DNA of 64,000 nt from Dactylonectria macrodidyma (taxonomy: Eukaryota; Ascomycota; Sordariomycetes; Hypocreales; Nectriaceae): assembly GCA_020744425.1 (NCBI GenBank), contig JAGMUV010000006.1, positions 2,914,001 through 2,978,000 of the forward strand, given 5' to 3'. Each line of letters opens with the position of its first letter. Position 1 is the stretch's first letter. Position numbers and translations under genes: made by a program. This document shows, piece by piece, positions 36,335 to 47,133 of this stretch. The notes beneath the pieces were generated by a model that was given only the letters and a program-made list of their open reading frames with translations, was not told the origin of the DNA and made no database searches.

Positions 36335-37552
36335 TGGGATAATCCGTAGCCAACAAATGCATGGTAGAAAGAATGCTCTTTGCTTAATAAATCAATCGCA
36401 CCAACGAGTCCACCATTCATTCACTGCCGGTTGTTCAGTTCGGTGATTTTGATGCTTTTGGTCTGTATAGCAAGGGCACGACTTCATTTAAGCAACGGGT
36501 GGACAATATGAATTATGCCCGTGAGCCTCTAACGTGTGATTGACGTAATTGTTTTGCGATTGGTTGTTGAAGTAACAAAGTCAACATCTCTACCATTAAG
36601 ATACCCCGTTCAAGCTATATGAAGATCGAATAAGGCAAAGAGCCATGCTTAATTTAAGGTAGTCAGCCTGTCTATACGAGCTGAAGCAGCACGCTTCAGG
36701 CCCCACGAGGAGGATGGTGTTGGCCAAGTACAGTGGGGCCGAGTTTATGCCATTCAAAGTGGCCCCGCGTATTCGCCATGACTCGAGTTTGGACACAGAC
36801 CCCATTTCGATTTTGGGTATTATGTAACTGCTCCGAGGTCTATTCAGCCTATGACAAGATTTGTCAACATCTTTGATGCTTTCTCTCATCATGGTCAATG
36901 GTTCAACCTCCGTCTCGTTGTCCGAGAGACAGCTTTCGGTCGAATGCCACCTGACTCTACTGACATATTTTCAATGCCCCGAAACCATGCAGGTTTGAAT
37001 CAAGACGACGTCTTCATCTACGGCCTGACACTCGGATAAATTTGTCAATCTTGGAGCAAAACAGATTACTCATCGGTTTCGGTGACATTAGTCTATCCTT
37101 CTATGAACCTAGTGGTCACGGACTCCCGACAAGCAACACCGTCCGAGAATCACAAGGATCAGATTCGCAACCACACAGTCAGATCTTTTCTACGTAGCTT
37201 CACTGGTGGGCCAATATTGCCTAATGATGTTTCCCTTACTCGAAACTCTCATCCATCTGCCGTGCTCGGTTATCTGAAGACCCCGAGATACCGAAAGGAT
37301 CCATATGATGGCGTGCTTCGTAATGTCGAGGAAGCTTAGAGGAGACTCAGTGTGGATAGTTCGCTTGTCCAGGTGAACATGTGTCGAGTTTGATGTCCAA
37401 AATCGTGACCGTGGTAATAGGCGAGAGATTTCTTATTACACGGCCAGATTCCTGCTTGAACTTCAAAAGAAATCCATCGGACCCAACATCCTCATCCATT
37501 CATACTTCACAACCCAGACTTACCCCATCCCATCATTCACCCAACAAGCACA
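36335..37552. other. Intergenic, no supported gene
   Basis: Several short open frames exist on both strands (up to about 100 codons), but none has a recognisable domain, a supported start or splice logic. The last 150 bp before 37553 is pyrimidine-rich (CTTACCCCATCCCATCATTCACCC), typical of a fungal core promoter. Confidence 0.5.
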
Positions 37553-38323
37553 ATGGCTACCCCTTCTACTGTTCTCATCACTGGTGGAAACCGCGGTATT
37601 GGCCGAGGGTTTGTGAAGAGCTTCCTCGCTAGACCCTCCACCACTGTCATTGTCGCCGTCCGCGACCCGTCCCACGCGTCGTCCCAGGACCTGTCAACAC
37701 TGCCAAAGGCCGACAACGCCCAGCTCATCGTTGTCAAGCTTGATTCAAACATCCCATCTGATGCTACCGCTGCAGTGAGCAAGCTTCAGGCGGAGCATGG
37801 TATCAGCTCCCTAGATGTTGTCATAGCCAACGCAGGCATTGCCAAAGATGGCACCGTCGTCCGCAAGACCTCAGCTGAGAGTATCAGCCAACACTTCAAT
37901 GTCAACGCCATCGGGCCTATCACGCTCTTTCAAGCTACCGCAGACCTACTCCAGGCCAGCAGGGCTGGCAACCCCATCTTCGTCGCCATCTCGACCCTCA
38001 TCGGCTCCATTGGATCCATGGAAGCGCTGGCAGGATTCCCCCATACCCAGAGTCCTTACGGCGGCAGCAAGGCGGCGCTGAACTGGTTCGTCCGCCACCT
38101 CCACTTTGAAGAGCCTTGGCTCACCAGCTTCGTTTTCCATCCCGGCCTGGTGGAGACCGACTTGGCTACTGCGGCTGTTACGGGTTCCGGGCTGAACCTG
38201 TCCGACCTTGGGGCAATCAGCGTTGAAACCAGCGTCTCTTCCATGGTTAACATCATCGACAAGGCCACAAGGGAAATCGGCGGTACCTTCCAGAGCTATG
38301 ATGGTACGATTGTCGCTTGGTAG
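37553..38323 (+). CDS. Short-chain dehydrogenase/reductase (SDR)
   Basis: A single exon encodes 256 residues. Classical SDR features are the cofactor loop TGGNRGIGRGF (residues about 10-20), NAG in VVIANAGIAKD, a catalytic Ser in VAISTLIGSIGS, and the YxxxK pair in SPYGGSKAALNW. The closing VFHPGLVETDLAT is the family's PG motif. It is similar in style to fungal ketoreductases of the norsolorinic-acid-reductase/C-factor type, which are NADPH-dependent. No polyketide or terpene synthase gene is in the window, so a role in secondary metabolism is not supported here. Confidence 0.92.
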   Translation: MATPSTVLITGGNRGIGRGFVKSFLARPSTTVIVAVRDPSHASSQDLSTLPKADNAQLIVVKLDSNIPSDATAAVSKLQAEHGISSLDVVIANAGIAKDGTVVRKTSAESISQHFNVNAIGPITLFQATADLLQASRAGNPIFVAISTLIGSIGSMEALAGFPHTQSPYGGSKAALNWFVRHLHFEEPWLTSFVFHPGLVETDLATAAVTGSGLNLSDLGAISVETSVSSMVNIIDKATREIGGTFQSYDGTIVAW

Positions 38324-38659
38324 AGAGAATGGTGATGGGTTACTGTTTAATGTTGGTAGTGGAGGCTCGCTGTAGCCGCGGCTTTACAGCTAGTTACACT
38401 GCACAAATAATCTCAGCATGTTAATTATAAGATATCATTCCTCGGCCATTTTGCATTATCCTGATCTACTTCATCACATATTCCATTGTCGGACCTGCAC
38501 TTGTCTCTGGGGTAGGCTCGACCTTCGCAGATACCATCATTCCAATCTATTCACCATATCCTTTTTACTCATCCACGCTGTCGAGATTTTAATACAACAG
38601 TCAGCCATGTAAAGATCACCTTGATTTACGGCAACCTCCAAAGAAGCATACCCTATAAT
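38324..38659. other. Intergenic
   Basis: This is the SDR 3' flank and an unremarkable stretch. No gene is seen. Confidence 0.5.
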
Positions 38660-39092
38660 TTCAACTCCAAATATACAAAGATTCATGGCGTGGAGAGCAA
38701 TTTCTTTCTGTCTGCCTCGATTCTGCAGGATGTACTTTCTGTCGATCTAGAGAAAATCTACCCTGACATGGTCCATGTAGCTTGTGATTCGTGTGAACAC
38801 AGTCCCGGACTTCGGACGGGCGGAGATGGCCATCGTTTTCTTTGACGCGATAGTAGTCATTGTCCTTTTCTTCGTGCTCAGAAGGTCCCCATGTATAAGA
38901 AAGCGCGATATATTTTTCCTCATGAAAACCATTTATTTGAAACCTGGAGGAAAGGTGTCTCCGGTCAGTGTCACTGTGATTCGTAGTGGATTGTTGTCTT
39001 GATTGGCGCCGCTCGTGAGCCGTAAACATTCCAACTTCCAAATAAAATCCAAAAGATTTTTCTGCCTCCATTTTGACTGCCTGAATATACAA
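38660..39092 (-). pseudogene. HET-domain pseudogene fragment
   Basis: The - strand encodes a HET core (KYIALSYTWGPSEHEEKD). It continues in a second frame after a frameshift near 38800 (ITSYMDHVRVDFL), then hits TAG at about 38747 where family members have Trp (DFLWIDRK..). Further HET-like text follows (IALHAMNLCI). One frameshift plus one nonsense change within about 250 bp argues for a dead copy. It lies between an SDR and a BTB gene, and is not related in detail to the intact HET gene at 31322. Confidence 0.6.
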
Positions 39093-39199
39093 GACATGGA
39101 TTCCAGAGTCATCCAGTTTCTATTTATTATATTGGACACGGGATTCTTGATGTCGTTCGGTGTCAATCTAACTCGCTCCATAGGGCGCAGGAGAATGGC

Positions 39200-39870
39200 A
39201 TGTTTACAGATTTTGAGTTCACTTGTGAAGGGAATACCATACACGTTCACAGGGTCATCTTTTGCAGCCAGTCCTCGGTATTTCAAGCCGCATGCTCTGG
39301 AGAATTCAAGGTAGCATACCGCTGCTTCGTGGCATCGCCGTTATAAGTAAAGCATTGCCCTAGGAAGCATCTACCCGAACGTATAGCCTCGACTCTCATT
39401 CCTTGTCCTTGGTACGACGGATGATAGACTTTTTCTACACTGGTGACTACATCGAGGAATCTGAGGAAGAAGACACAGGCGAAGACGCAAATACCGTTCT
39501 TTCGGTTTATGTGGCAATGTTTGCCTTAGCAGACAAGTATAGCATTGAGGAGCTAACAGTCCTGTCAGCAAAGAAATACTCTGAAATCTTGGCGAAAGAG
39601 CCGGACGTTTCACTCTCTTCTATTGGGAATATCGCCTCTATCGTTTCCCCAAAGCACGGCCCGCTACTAGTCTCTGACGCCTGGGTCGCCGCAGAGTCCA
39701 TGGGTTCTGGTGTAGGCTTATTTTTAGGTACATGGAGGGGAAAATCCACGATTGTTGCATCCTTCAATTCAAGCTGGCATGATACGCGATGCGTGGAGAG
39801 TTTTATTGGACTTATTGTGGAGCAAATGGTTGAGGAGCTGGGCATTGATAGAGAGATCTCAGAGTCTTAA
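39200..39870 (+). CDS. BTB/POZ-domain protein
   Basis: Exons 39200-39310 and 39364-39870 (53-bp intron) give 205 residues. The BTB pattern is clear across the junction: FTDFEFTCEGNTIHVHRVIF, SQSSVFQAACSGEFK, then LVRRMIDFFYTGDYIEE and the helix FALADKYSIEEL. Fungal BTB-only proteins mediate dimerisation and can recruit Cullin-3; the partner is unknown. The ATG at 39200 starts the protein inside the first BTB strand, which is short at the N-terminus. The frame stays open upstream without an ATG, so an extra 5' exon or a truncated gene is possible. Confidence 0.78.
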
Positions 39871-40159
39871 TTCAATTCTCCATGGCTGACATTGTAAATA
39901 CCCGTTAGTAAAGAACCCGTTGTATTGAATAATTTTGTAACGGCGAAGAAAGTAATATAAAACCTGCAGCAATGAACTTGGGTAGGTTACAGGCGAGGAT
40001 CAGTACGCCTAGGCCAAGTCTTGTCGGATCATCTACCTCCCTCCTCCTCACAGCTCAGCAGGTTGTAGAGCTTGCCATCTGCGGTAGTATTAAGATCCTA
40101 GAAAGGGGGTTCGGCATTAGAGCAACACCTCAACTATGGAACCCGACTAGTAGCCTCAC
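39871..40159. other. Intergenic
   Basis: This is the BTB gene 3' flank. No gene is seen. Confidence 0.5.
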
Positions 40160-40646
40160 CGTATAGTGAAAGTTCTGGATGATGACGTTCTTGGAGGTAG
40201 GGGAGGCGGAGGCCTTTGCCTTAGATGATACCCTTGTTTCCCGATCCGACGATGAATTTGTTGCTACCGACCACGAGTTTCATCGTTCCCGCCTTTTCAA
40301 AGGTAATAGTCGTAGCCTACATGTTGCTACCAGTGTAGCTCAGCGTCCCAATGTACGTCTGACCTCCCTGATTTGGGGTGCAAGTCATTCGGTAGCGCAC
40401 AGACTCAGCGGCTGAGCCCTCGCTCCCCTTGAAGTTGAAGGTCTTACCGAAGACAATAACACGCCGAGTGCTATCGGCAAGCCAAGCCTGGAACCTATAT
40501 GTGTCATCGGTAACCCTTTTGCCCATGTACGGGAACTTGGAGTTCAGCTCAAACTACTGGTTAAATTTACAGCACATAAGGGCTGCAGGTGTCACTTTCA
40601 AATCTACGAGTTGGGCAACCAGGCTACTGGTTTGATTACTGGCCAT
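40160..40646 (-). pseudogene. Pectin lyase (PL1) pseudogene, truncated
   Basis: The - strand reads like the N-terminal half of a fungal pectin lyase: FQAWLADSTRRVIVFGKTFN, TMKLVVGSNKFIVGSGNKGI, and, after a frameshift, KNVIIQNF. The frame is broken by TAG at 40554-40556, TAG at 40317-40319 and TAA at 40221-40223, plus a shift near 40200. The active-site half of the beta-helix is missing. The two TAGs are compatible with CAG-to-TAG change, as RIP or simple decay would cause. Pectin lyases cleave methylated plant pectin; this copy cannot. Confidence 0.7.
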
Positions 40647-41018
40647 TGATTCTCCGCATATTATCAGATTGATGTCAATAATCTTGATGAAGACTAAGCG
40701 CCTTGTGGGGAGTTACTTGTCCCGCGGAGGATTCAAACGGCAGGCAGGCTAGTACTCATCCAGATCGATCTCACAGTTGTCCCTCGCTGCCCAAACTAGA
40801 AAAGATGACATTACAGAAGCGCGGGTACGTGGAAAGCGGTGCATAATAATTAAGTACCTTAAGCTAGTGAAGACAATGACCAAAGAGATGATGCAGACAA
40901 TAGCATTTCATTCAAGGACCTAGGCTCTTTAGGGATCTCATAGTCGTTCCTAAGGAAAACATGATCAAATAGCACGTCCAGTATTGGTGCATTATTTTAA
41001 CTAGGCAAACATCGTCAT
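40647..41018. other. Intergenic
   Basis: No supported gene or repeat. Confidence 0.5.
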
Positions 41019-41593
41019 TCAGTTTCCGTCAGTGAAGAACGTCACATCCCAGTGATTGCCTTCATCCTATGTTTACTTCGTCAGCTGTTGGCATTGAAAA
41101 CGCAGGATGAACCACAACCTACGCAGTAAATGTTGCCAGAAGCAGCCTTCCACTGGGGATAGCCATCGCCACGGTCTGCAATTTTCGTGAAGGTGTTCGT
41201 AACGTACGAGTTGAGGCCAGAATTCTTGCGGAAATCGAACTTGTAGCCGTTCCAGTGGGAGTAAGTACCGCTCGCGTGACCTGTCTCAGTGCCACCGGAG
41301 ATTGTGACCGTGCAGCCGCAAGCGTTCTTGAGAGTGATGGCTCCAGCAACAGTCGCAGCGTTAACTTGGTCATACGAAGTACAAGTGGCAGTGTTGCGAT
41401 TTGTGCAGCCTCCAGTGGAGACTGAGGAAATACCGGCGGCTTGAAGACGTGACTGCGCCTCAGCTTGTGACAGTTTTTGCTGGGCGCTGGCGATGTTGGC
41501 CGCAAAGGCAACGAGAATATATGGGAACTGGGATGGTTATCAAATCAGCAAGGTAGAGGCAAGTGACAGGGTGAGCGTGAGACCGACCTTCAT
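41019..41593 (-). CDS. Small secreted protein with M15 (VanX/DD-peptidase)-like zinc-ligand pattern
   Basis: Exons 41588-41593, 41123-41527 and 41019-41066 give 152 residues. A signal peptide (MKFPYILVAFAANIASA) is split by a 60-bp intron after codon 2. The mature protein has five cysteines. HWNGYKFD (His93, Asp100) matches the HxxxxxxD metal pair of M15 peptidases. EGNH (Glu139, His142) matches their ExxH catalytic/ligand pair, as in VanX. A bacterial-type D,D-peptidase fold acting on peptidoglycan is therefore possible (inference from motif spacing only). The donor of the first intron is GTCGGT. Related fungal and actinobacterial secreted proteins exist to my recollection but are not functionally named. 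Confidence 0.82.
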
Positions 41594-42408
41594 AATGTCA
41601 ATGAGATTGCTACGTTATGCATCAAGGTAGTAAAACAAAAGAGTAATATAGAGAGCAAACTGAAATATTCGACAAGGATTTCGACGGACCTTTAATTGAT
41701 CCACGACCAGAGAAAATGCTGATCATCTCTGACCTGCCTATTGCCGTAACGATCCGACGAACCCGGTAAGATCAGGCAATTACTAGCGAGATTCTGAGCA
41801 GCTGAAAACAGATGGGACTATGATGAAGCAAACTCGGCATGGATCTCCCGGCACATCCAGGGATCATCTTTTAAAACCTTGATTGGTGCCAAAGCGATCC
41901 GCCGCTGATGTTGCAATGCTACATTGTCAGTGGGCGGCATGTTTCCGGATCGCCGTCATGCATTGCATTAGCTTCAATCTTGTAGACCGCCCTGCTTAAT
42001 TTCTCCATCTTGATGGCTTCGACGCGTCATTGCCCTCCGTGTTCACCTCATTGAACGTCAAAGGAAACGGCAGCCAGATGAAAATGCGACTGGCTAACGA
42101 CGGGTAATTGGGCTGTAGCACGTAATATCAGCGGAAGCTATCTATCTATTCACTTTCAAGCATTTCGTCACCCCACCGCAATGCGTACGTGGATTTCTTC
42201 AATTATTCCTTTCCAGCATGAGGACAACGAGTAGAACAATTGTAAGCCAGAATTATGTCGTTTGGTATCTTAATATGAAGCTAGCTTGTCTGAGGGTCTT
42301 GACTGTCTGTACTGCACAGAAATCTCTAGCCAACACCAAAGCAGCTATTGTAGTATGATAGGACCGACTCTAGACTGATCACATCAACCCTGCCTAACCT
42401 GACGCCGC
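41594..42408. other. Intergenic
   Basis: This is the promoter of the small secreted protein gene and the 3' flank of the NLP gene. No gene or repeat is recognised. Confidence 0.5.
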
Positions 42409-43176
42409 TCAGTTATCAACAAAGGGATCAAAGCCAGGAACGCCGTTACCAGCAGCAGCCTTTAGAGAATTACCAAACTCGTCATCCAGCTTTGGTCCGA
42501 CACCTCCATTCCACGTCGATAGCACCTTATTGCGAAGGTTCACATCAGACCAACGGTCCCAGCTAATCAGTGGCGGAGTAAACCAGCCTTTGGGGTTCTC
42601 GGGGCTCGCAATGTCATTGTTGTTAGCGAAGCGGAAGCAGTGCGTGCTAATTCCATCCTTATGGTACACAATGTACGGCCGAGTGCCCGTCAGCGGAAAC
42701 GAGTTACTAGCCTGGTCATAGCCGCCGTGGCAGGAGGGAGCAACACGGACGACGTTATTGCCCTGGGTGAAGACGACGATATTCTCCCAGTCGTGACGAT
42801 GGCCGCCGAGAAAGCTCCCGCCGACGGCCTGGTCCTTCTCGAAGTAGTGTTCGTACATGATGGCACAGTAACCATTATTGCAGCGCCGCCGCGAGTACGC
42901 GTTGCTATTCTCCAGCTGGGGAGGATCACGACACTGGCCCTGGGGCGTGCCAGTTGCGCCGCGACCAGGATTGGTAGTGCCATCGGGAGAAATGGCGGCC
43001 GTGACATAGCAACCGTCTGAGTCAAAGTCGAGAATCGGCTGGAACGCGATGTCGATGTCGTCGGCAGACTGTGGCAAAGCCGAGATTACATCGCGCTTAG
43101 TAATGGTGAGAGGGTGACCCTGAACGGCGCCCAAAGCGCTGAGAACAGCAGCGATGTGTATGAGAGTTCTTTGCAT
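42409..43176 (-). CDS. NLP (NPP1-type necrosis and ethylene-inducing-like) secreted protein
   Basis: A single exon encodes 255 residues. A signal peptide (about 20 residues, ending near VQGHP) leads into a likely propeptide with a Lys-Arg site near residue 27. The family heptapeptide GHRHDWE is intact near residue 125, and the region before it has the conserved YEHYF-type strand. Six cysteines follow the signal. NLPs are cytolytic or surface-recognised proteins secreted by plant-associated microbes, and they bind plant glycosylinositol phosphorylceramides. Whether this member is cytolytic cannot be read from sequence. No premature stop or damage is seen. Confidence 0.94.
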   Translation of the reverse strand: MQRTLIHIAAVLSALGAVQGHPLTITKRDVISALPQSADDIDIAFQPILDFDSDGCYVTAAISPDGTTNPGRGATGTPQGQCRDPPQLENSNAYSRRRCNNGYCAIMYEHYFEKDQAVGGSFLGGHRHDWENIVVFTQGNNVVRVAPSCHGGYDQASNSFPLTGTRPYIVYHKDGISTHCFRFANNNDIASPENPKGWFTPPLISWDRWSDVNLRNKVLSTWNGGVGPKLDDEFGNSLKAAAGNGVPGFDPFVDN

Positions 43177-45061
43177 GGTGACAAGATTGGATCGAGTGGT
43201 CGTGTGTAAATGACCATCCGAGGAATGGATCAGATACCCAGCGGAAGATCAGCTCCTTTAAGTCTTCCTCCATACAGCCTTGCACATGCAACGCTGATCG
43301 GCCCGTTTAAGAGCCAAGACTCTCGTAATGTTTCAATGCCGTCCAAATGATTTTCTCGTAGCATGACATGTGGCTAAACCGAGCCATCCTATTGTGGGGG
43401 ATTCTGCGCTATACTCGTAAAGGCAGATCAGATGAGCTAATTCAACGACCCCTGTCGTACTTGTTCCGTGCCTTCCTAATACGTCTGCCGATCCCGTGGT
43501 ATGGAAATAGGGCAGACTTTGCTCTTCTTCTTTTCCCTCTTTCTTCTTTAAGCAAAGGTGAAACTGCTGAGAAAACGCTTACTTATGCCAGCTTATTTAA
43601 CATACTTTTGTAATTGTGACTCATTTAGTGGCTCCCGATCTATAAATAAGCTAGATATTTTATGCAGGAAATGAAGATCAATTAATTAAATAGTCCGGCT
43701 CTGATATCCTAATCCCCGCCATATCAGTCTACCAATTCTCTCTAACGTATCGGTTTAATTAAAAAGCTATTTCTTATCTGATAAGTTAGAGATCAGCCTC
43801 CTTCGGTTCTGCGAGCAAGCCTCCTTATCATGGCTTATAAGTGCGGCCATAGCCTCGCAGCACCATCGTTTTATGACATTGGCTTCTTATATTAGACTGG
43901 CTCGAGTTATGCAGATTGACCAAGATCTTCCTTCTGCCCTGGCCGCTGGCTACGAAAATTCGGTAGATCTAGCAGTCTTATGTTAGAGTGCCATTATGCT
44001 TCCCGATCAGTAACTTAGAAGAAAACCACACCGACTGACACAAATATTGCGGTAGGATCATCGCACCCGCCAGTGTTGACGATTGCTTCCCTTTCTAGTT
44101 CCAACACCATCTGACGCTTCTTTTTAAACAGCTTTGCAGAGTTTGCCGCTTTGGCGATCAGGGAAAGTTCATCGAGTTGTCGCAAATCCGCACCAATAAG
44201 AATTAATAATTTCTTGTGCCTTAGCTATTATATCTTTTACTATGTATGTAGCGAATTTAAAACGCATTGAAATTCTAGGTCTAATGAAGAACTTTAATTA
44301 ATATTTAATATAATATCAGAAAGGGTTTATAAAACCTACAAAATCTTTAGCAAGTCAGAAGGAGATAAGATTTCACTTATAGTACTTTGCTCTACTTTTA
44401 GGAATGCGCTTCGCTTTATTCGATTATTTACCTTGAGATCTATAAAGCAGACTGTGCCAGTCTTAGAGCTGGGCTTTTGTCCTTACAAGAGCGCCATTAG
44501 TAAAGTCGACACTGACTAGTGTTGGTGCAGCCACAGATTACAAATAGTGTAACACATCCTGCTTGAGTGTAGGAATTGGATAGGAGAGCGACAGGATATG
44601 TGGCAGGTAAGTAACTATATGCGGATATTAAGAGCATTCTCTATAAATCGCTAATGGCAGTATAAGCAGCAAAGAGACAGACCTGCCTAGGAAATTCCGA
44701 GCGGTCTTGCCCACAGTCCCTGACATGTAAAGTCGACGAGCTAATTCGGTACACAGAAGGAAATGGGGGCCAGGAAAGGCCTGATAGGAGTATAGATTCA
44801 GAATAACTAGAATGGCTATTAGTATTAGGCATGGTTGCATAATCGGACAGAGGAAGCAATCTGAATAGAAATAGTCTATTGTAAGAGCCGGACGATTTCT
44901 AGAGCAGGAAGTTCACTTCTAACTCCCCATATATACAATCAAGCTAGAAATTTCCGAAAGCAGCCTACTGGCTAAGAAAGGTACACATCCACTAACACGC
45001 TATACAGTCCATGAGGCTTTGAAAAAGACCCTCGGAGCAGACTAACCCAGGATGTCTACAC
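43177..45061. other. Gene-poor stretch
   Basis: No gene is supported. An open - strand segment at 44015-44225 (about 65 codons, Lys/Leu/Glu-rich) lacks a start codon and any known domain; it may be a gene remnant. The DNA around 43600-43790 and 44210-44400 is AT-rich and may be degraded repeat. Confidence 0.5.
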
Positions 45062-45489
45062 TTAGAGGTCACAGCGGAAGGAGCTTGCCCGGTTGCTGAA
45101 GTCTAAGAGGTTAATGGCTCGTGGCGCACGTAAGCCAATGTTGATGCCGACGCAGTCAAAGTGCCTGTTTAAAGGTCAGTGCCCTTATTCATAAGTTGTG
45201 GGATTATCACATACTCGTAGAAGAAGCATGTTCCGCGAGTAACGTCGGCATAATCGATTTTGTCATTCCAAAAGCTGTTCTTTCCAGAAAATGAGACTAT
45301 ATCGTAGTATGTCAGAACTGAAAAAACCAAAGGGAGGGGTCGCATACCGCATTTGCCGGAGACATCAGACCGAAAGACGGTACAGTCGCCCGTACCACTC
45401 TTTCCATCGCACATTCGGCCCCAGTCAATGGCAGCGACGCTCTGCATCATGACCAGAGGCAGTGCGACGGAGAACAAAGAAAGCTTCAT
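45062..45489 (-). CDS. Small cysteine-rich secreted protein (effector-like)
   Basis: Exons 45348-45489, 45215-45296 and 45062-45164 give 108 residues. The signal peptide (MKLSLFSVALPLVMMQSVAA) is followed by a mature protein of about 88 residues with six cysteines. Introns are 51 and 50 bp, and all joins keep frame. No known family is recognised. Size, secretion and even cysteine count are those of fungal effectors or antimicrobial proteins. It sits near the NLP gene and the M15-like protein, separated by gene-poor DNA. Confidence 0.8.
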
Positions 45490-47133
45490 GGTTGAAAGAG
45501 GATATCGGAGTGCTGAAAGTGTGTGCTGACCTCGGTTGTAGTTATTCGATTTTGTGTAGAACGAGTGGTGTGACTTGCAAGAGATGAAGTCGACATATTT
45601 ATACTAGATACCTCCTTGATCAAATCAGCTATGTCGCTCCTGTGCTCACTTCTTTCACCTATTCAGTAAGCTGACGTGCACGACTTTTGTAACGTGGCTT
45701 TGCAACACTGCCTCAAGAATTCGCATTGGCTCAGCAACGCGAAGGCTAGGTAGTAGGTAAGCGGCATTCATGGCGGGCATGCCGACCGGCGGCTGCATTC
45801 GGCGCCTAATATGGATAACCACTCGGTTGTAAGAATTCCGATGCGTCTCGCGGGCCATTTCAAAATATCCCGGGGTCCTAATCGGGGTTACAGAGTCAAA
45901 TGGAACCACTCTAATGCGACAAAAGGCCCGAGAAGAAGGATACCGGCATCTCTCTCTGTCAGGTTCTTGTCTTGGCATAATTGCTAAGAAATTTTTTCAA
46001 CAATTAACTTTTTAACATATACAGATGAGCCGTAACTTGAAGCTTCGACATTCTTTATGCTGTCTCTCAACTTCCAGCTCACCATCCATACACTGGCTAC
46101 TTACTGCTTCCGGCTACCTCACCCCTGGCAGCGGCCGCCATGCTGATGCTGACAAGGGTTTTCGTGGTCCTACATGTTTTGGCCCCCTAAAGCTGTGCAT
46201 TAATTTCCTCTAAATGATCATGTCAGCACCATGGTTTGGCTAGCTCAGATATGCATATTGGAATAGCTTATTTGCCGAACAATGAGCAAGATTGTAAGAC
46301 AGCTCATGGTAGAGTGTGGCCAGATGGGGGGGCTTGGGAATTTGGTAGTTGACTAAGGCAGAGCCCGGAATGGGCCATTGAAGCGTCAGGTAGAGCAGCT
46401 GCGCAGTCATAGCTGCTAAAGCCATAAGTGGCCTGGAAAACTCGGATTGGAGTCCCGTTTCTTAATCTACTCAATGCCGAATCACCGGCGATGAAACTGT
46501 AGCCTGCAACGGAGAGGAGACACGCGAACAGGGCTACCGAGACTTGGAGCAATGTCTTGCTTTGAACTGTCCTCACAACTAGAACTCTACACGGGATAAG
46601 ACATCCTTTTAAGCGCCATATAAGCCTGTGTATGAGAGAGAATCCGCAGACCTTCTCCGGCTTTCCTAACAGCAAAGCATGCAAGGCATGTCTAAAAACT
46701 GCGGGCCAAGGTGTGCGAAGATGAGATTGAGGAGAGGAGGTTCGAGCTGGGAAAAGGTAATGAAGGTAGCCATTCTAATGTGAATGAAGGGCTTGCTGTT
46801 GCCAGAAAGTTGATGTCGATGTCGGAAATTGATGGCGCGGCCGATGCCTGTCGGGCCGTCTGTCGTGCAGCCAGTTTGCTTTAGAGAAGTTGCTAGGGGA
46901 GAGATGCCGCGAGCAGGGTGGCTGTGACGGGAGATCATATTACGGAGTATGTAGTACATAATGACAGGGTCCGCAAAAGAGGCTAAGCACTTCAAAACGG
47001 GAACGTGAATTTCGATTAAGCGACGAGGTTCTATCTTCCCTCAGTATCTCTAGTAACCACCAAGCATCCAACTACTCCAAAAAAAAAAAAAAACGGTTCA
47101 ACACTATCATAACACAAGACCCTTAAACTCCTA
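45490..47133. other. Gene-poor stretch
   Basis: Open frames on the - strand at 45655-45978 and 46304-46684 have no recognisable domain and no typical coding bias, so I do not call them. A run of 14 A lies near 47080. Confidence 0.45.

Noticed and set aside
36851..37632. Several short + strand frames as a possible gene fragment
   Set aside because: They cannot be joined by plausible introns and match no family I know.
38933..39286. Open - strand frame of 117 codons
   Set aside because: Most of its upstream half is antisense to the BTB gene, whose domain pattern on the + strand is clear.
44015..44225. Open - strand segment rich in Lys, Leu and Glu
   Set aside because: It has no start codon, no splice partner and no recognisable domain.
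45655..45978. Open - strand frame of 107 codons
   Set aside because: It has no domain, no signal peptide, an Arg-rich composition typical of a chance frame, and no support from context.
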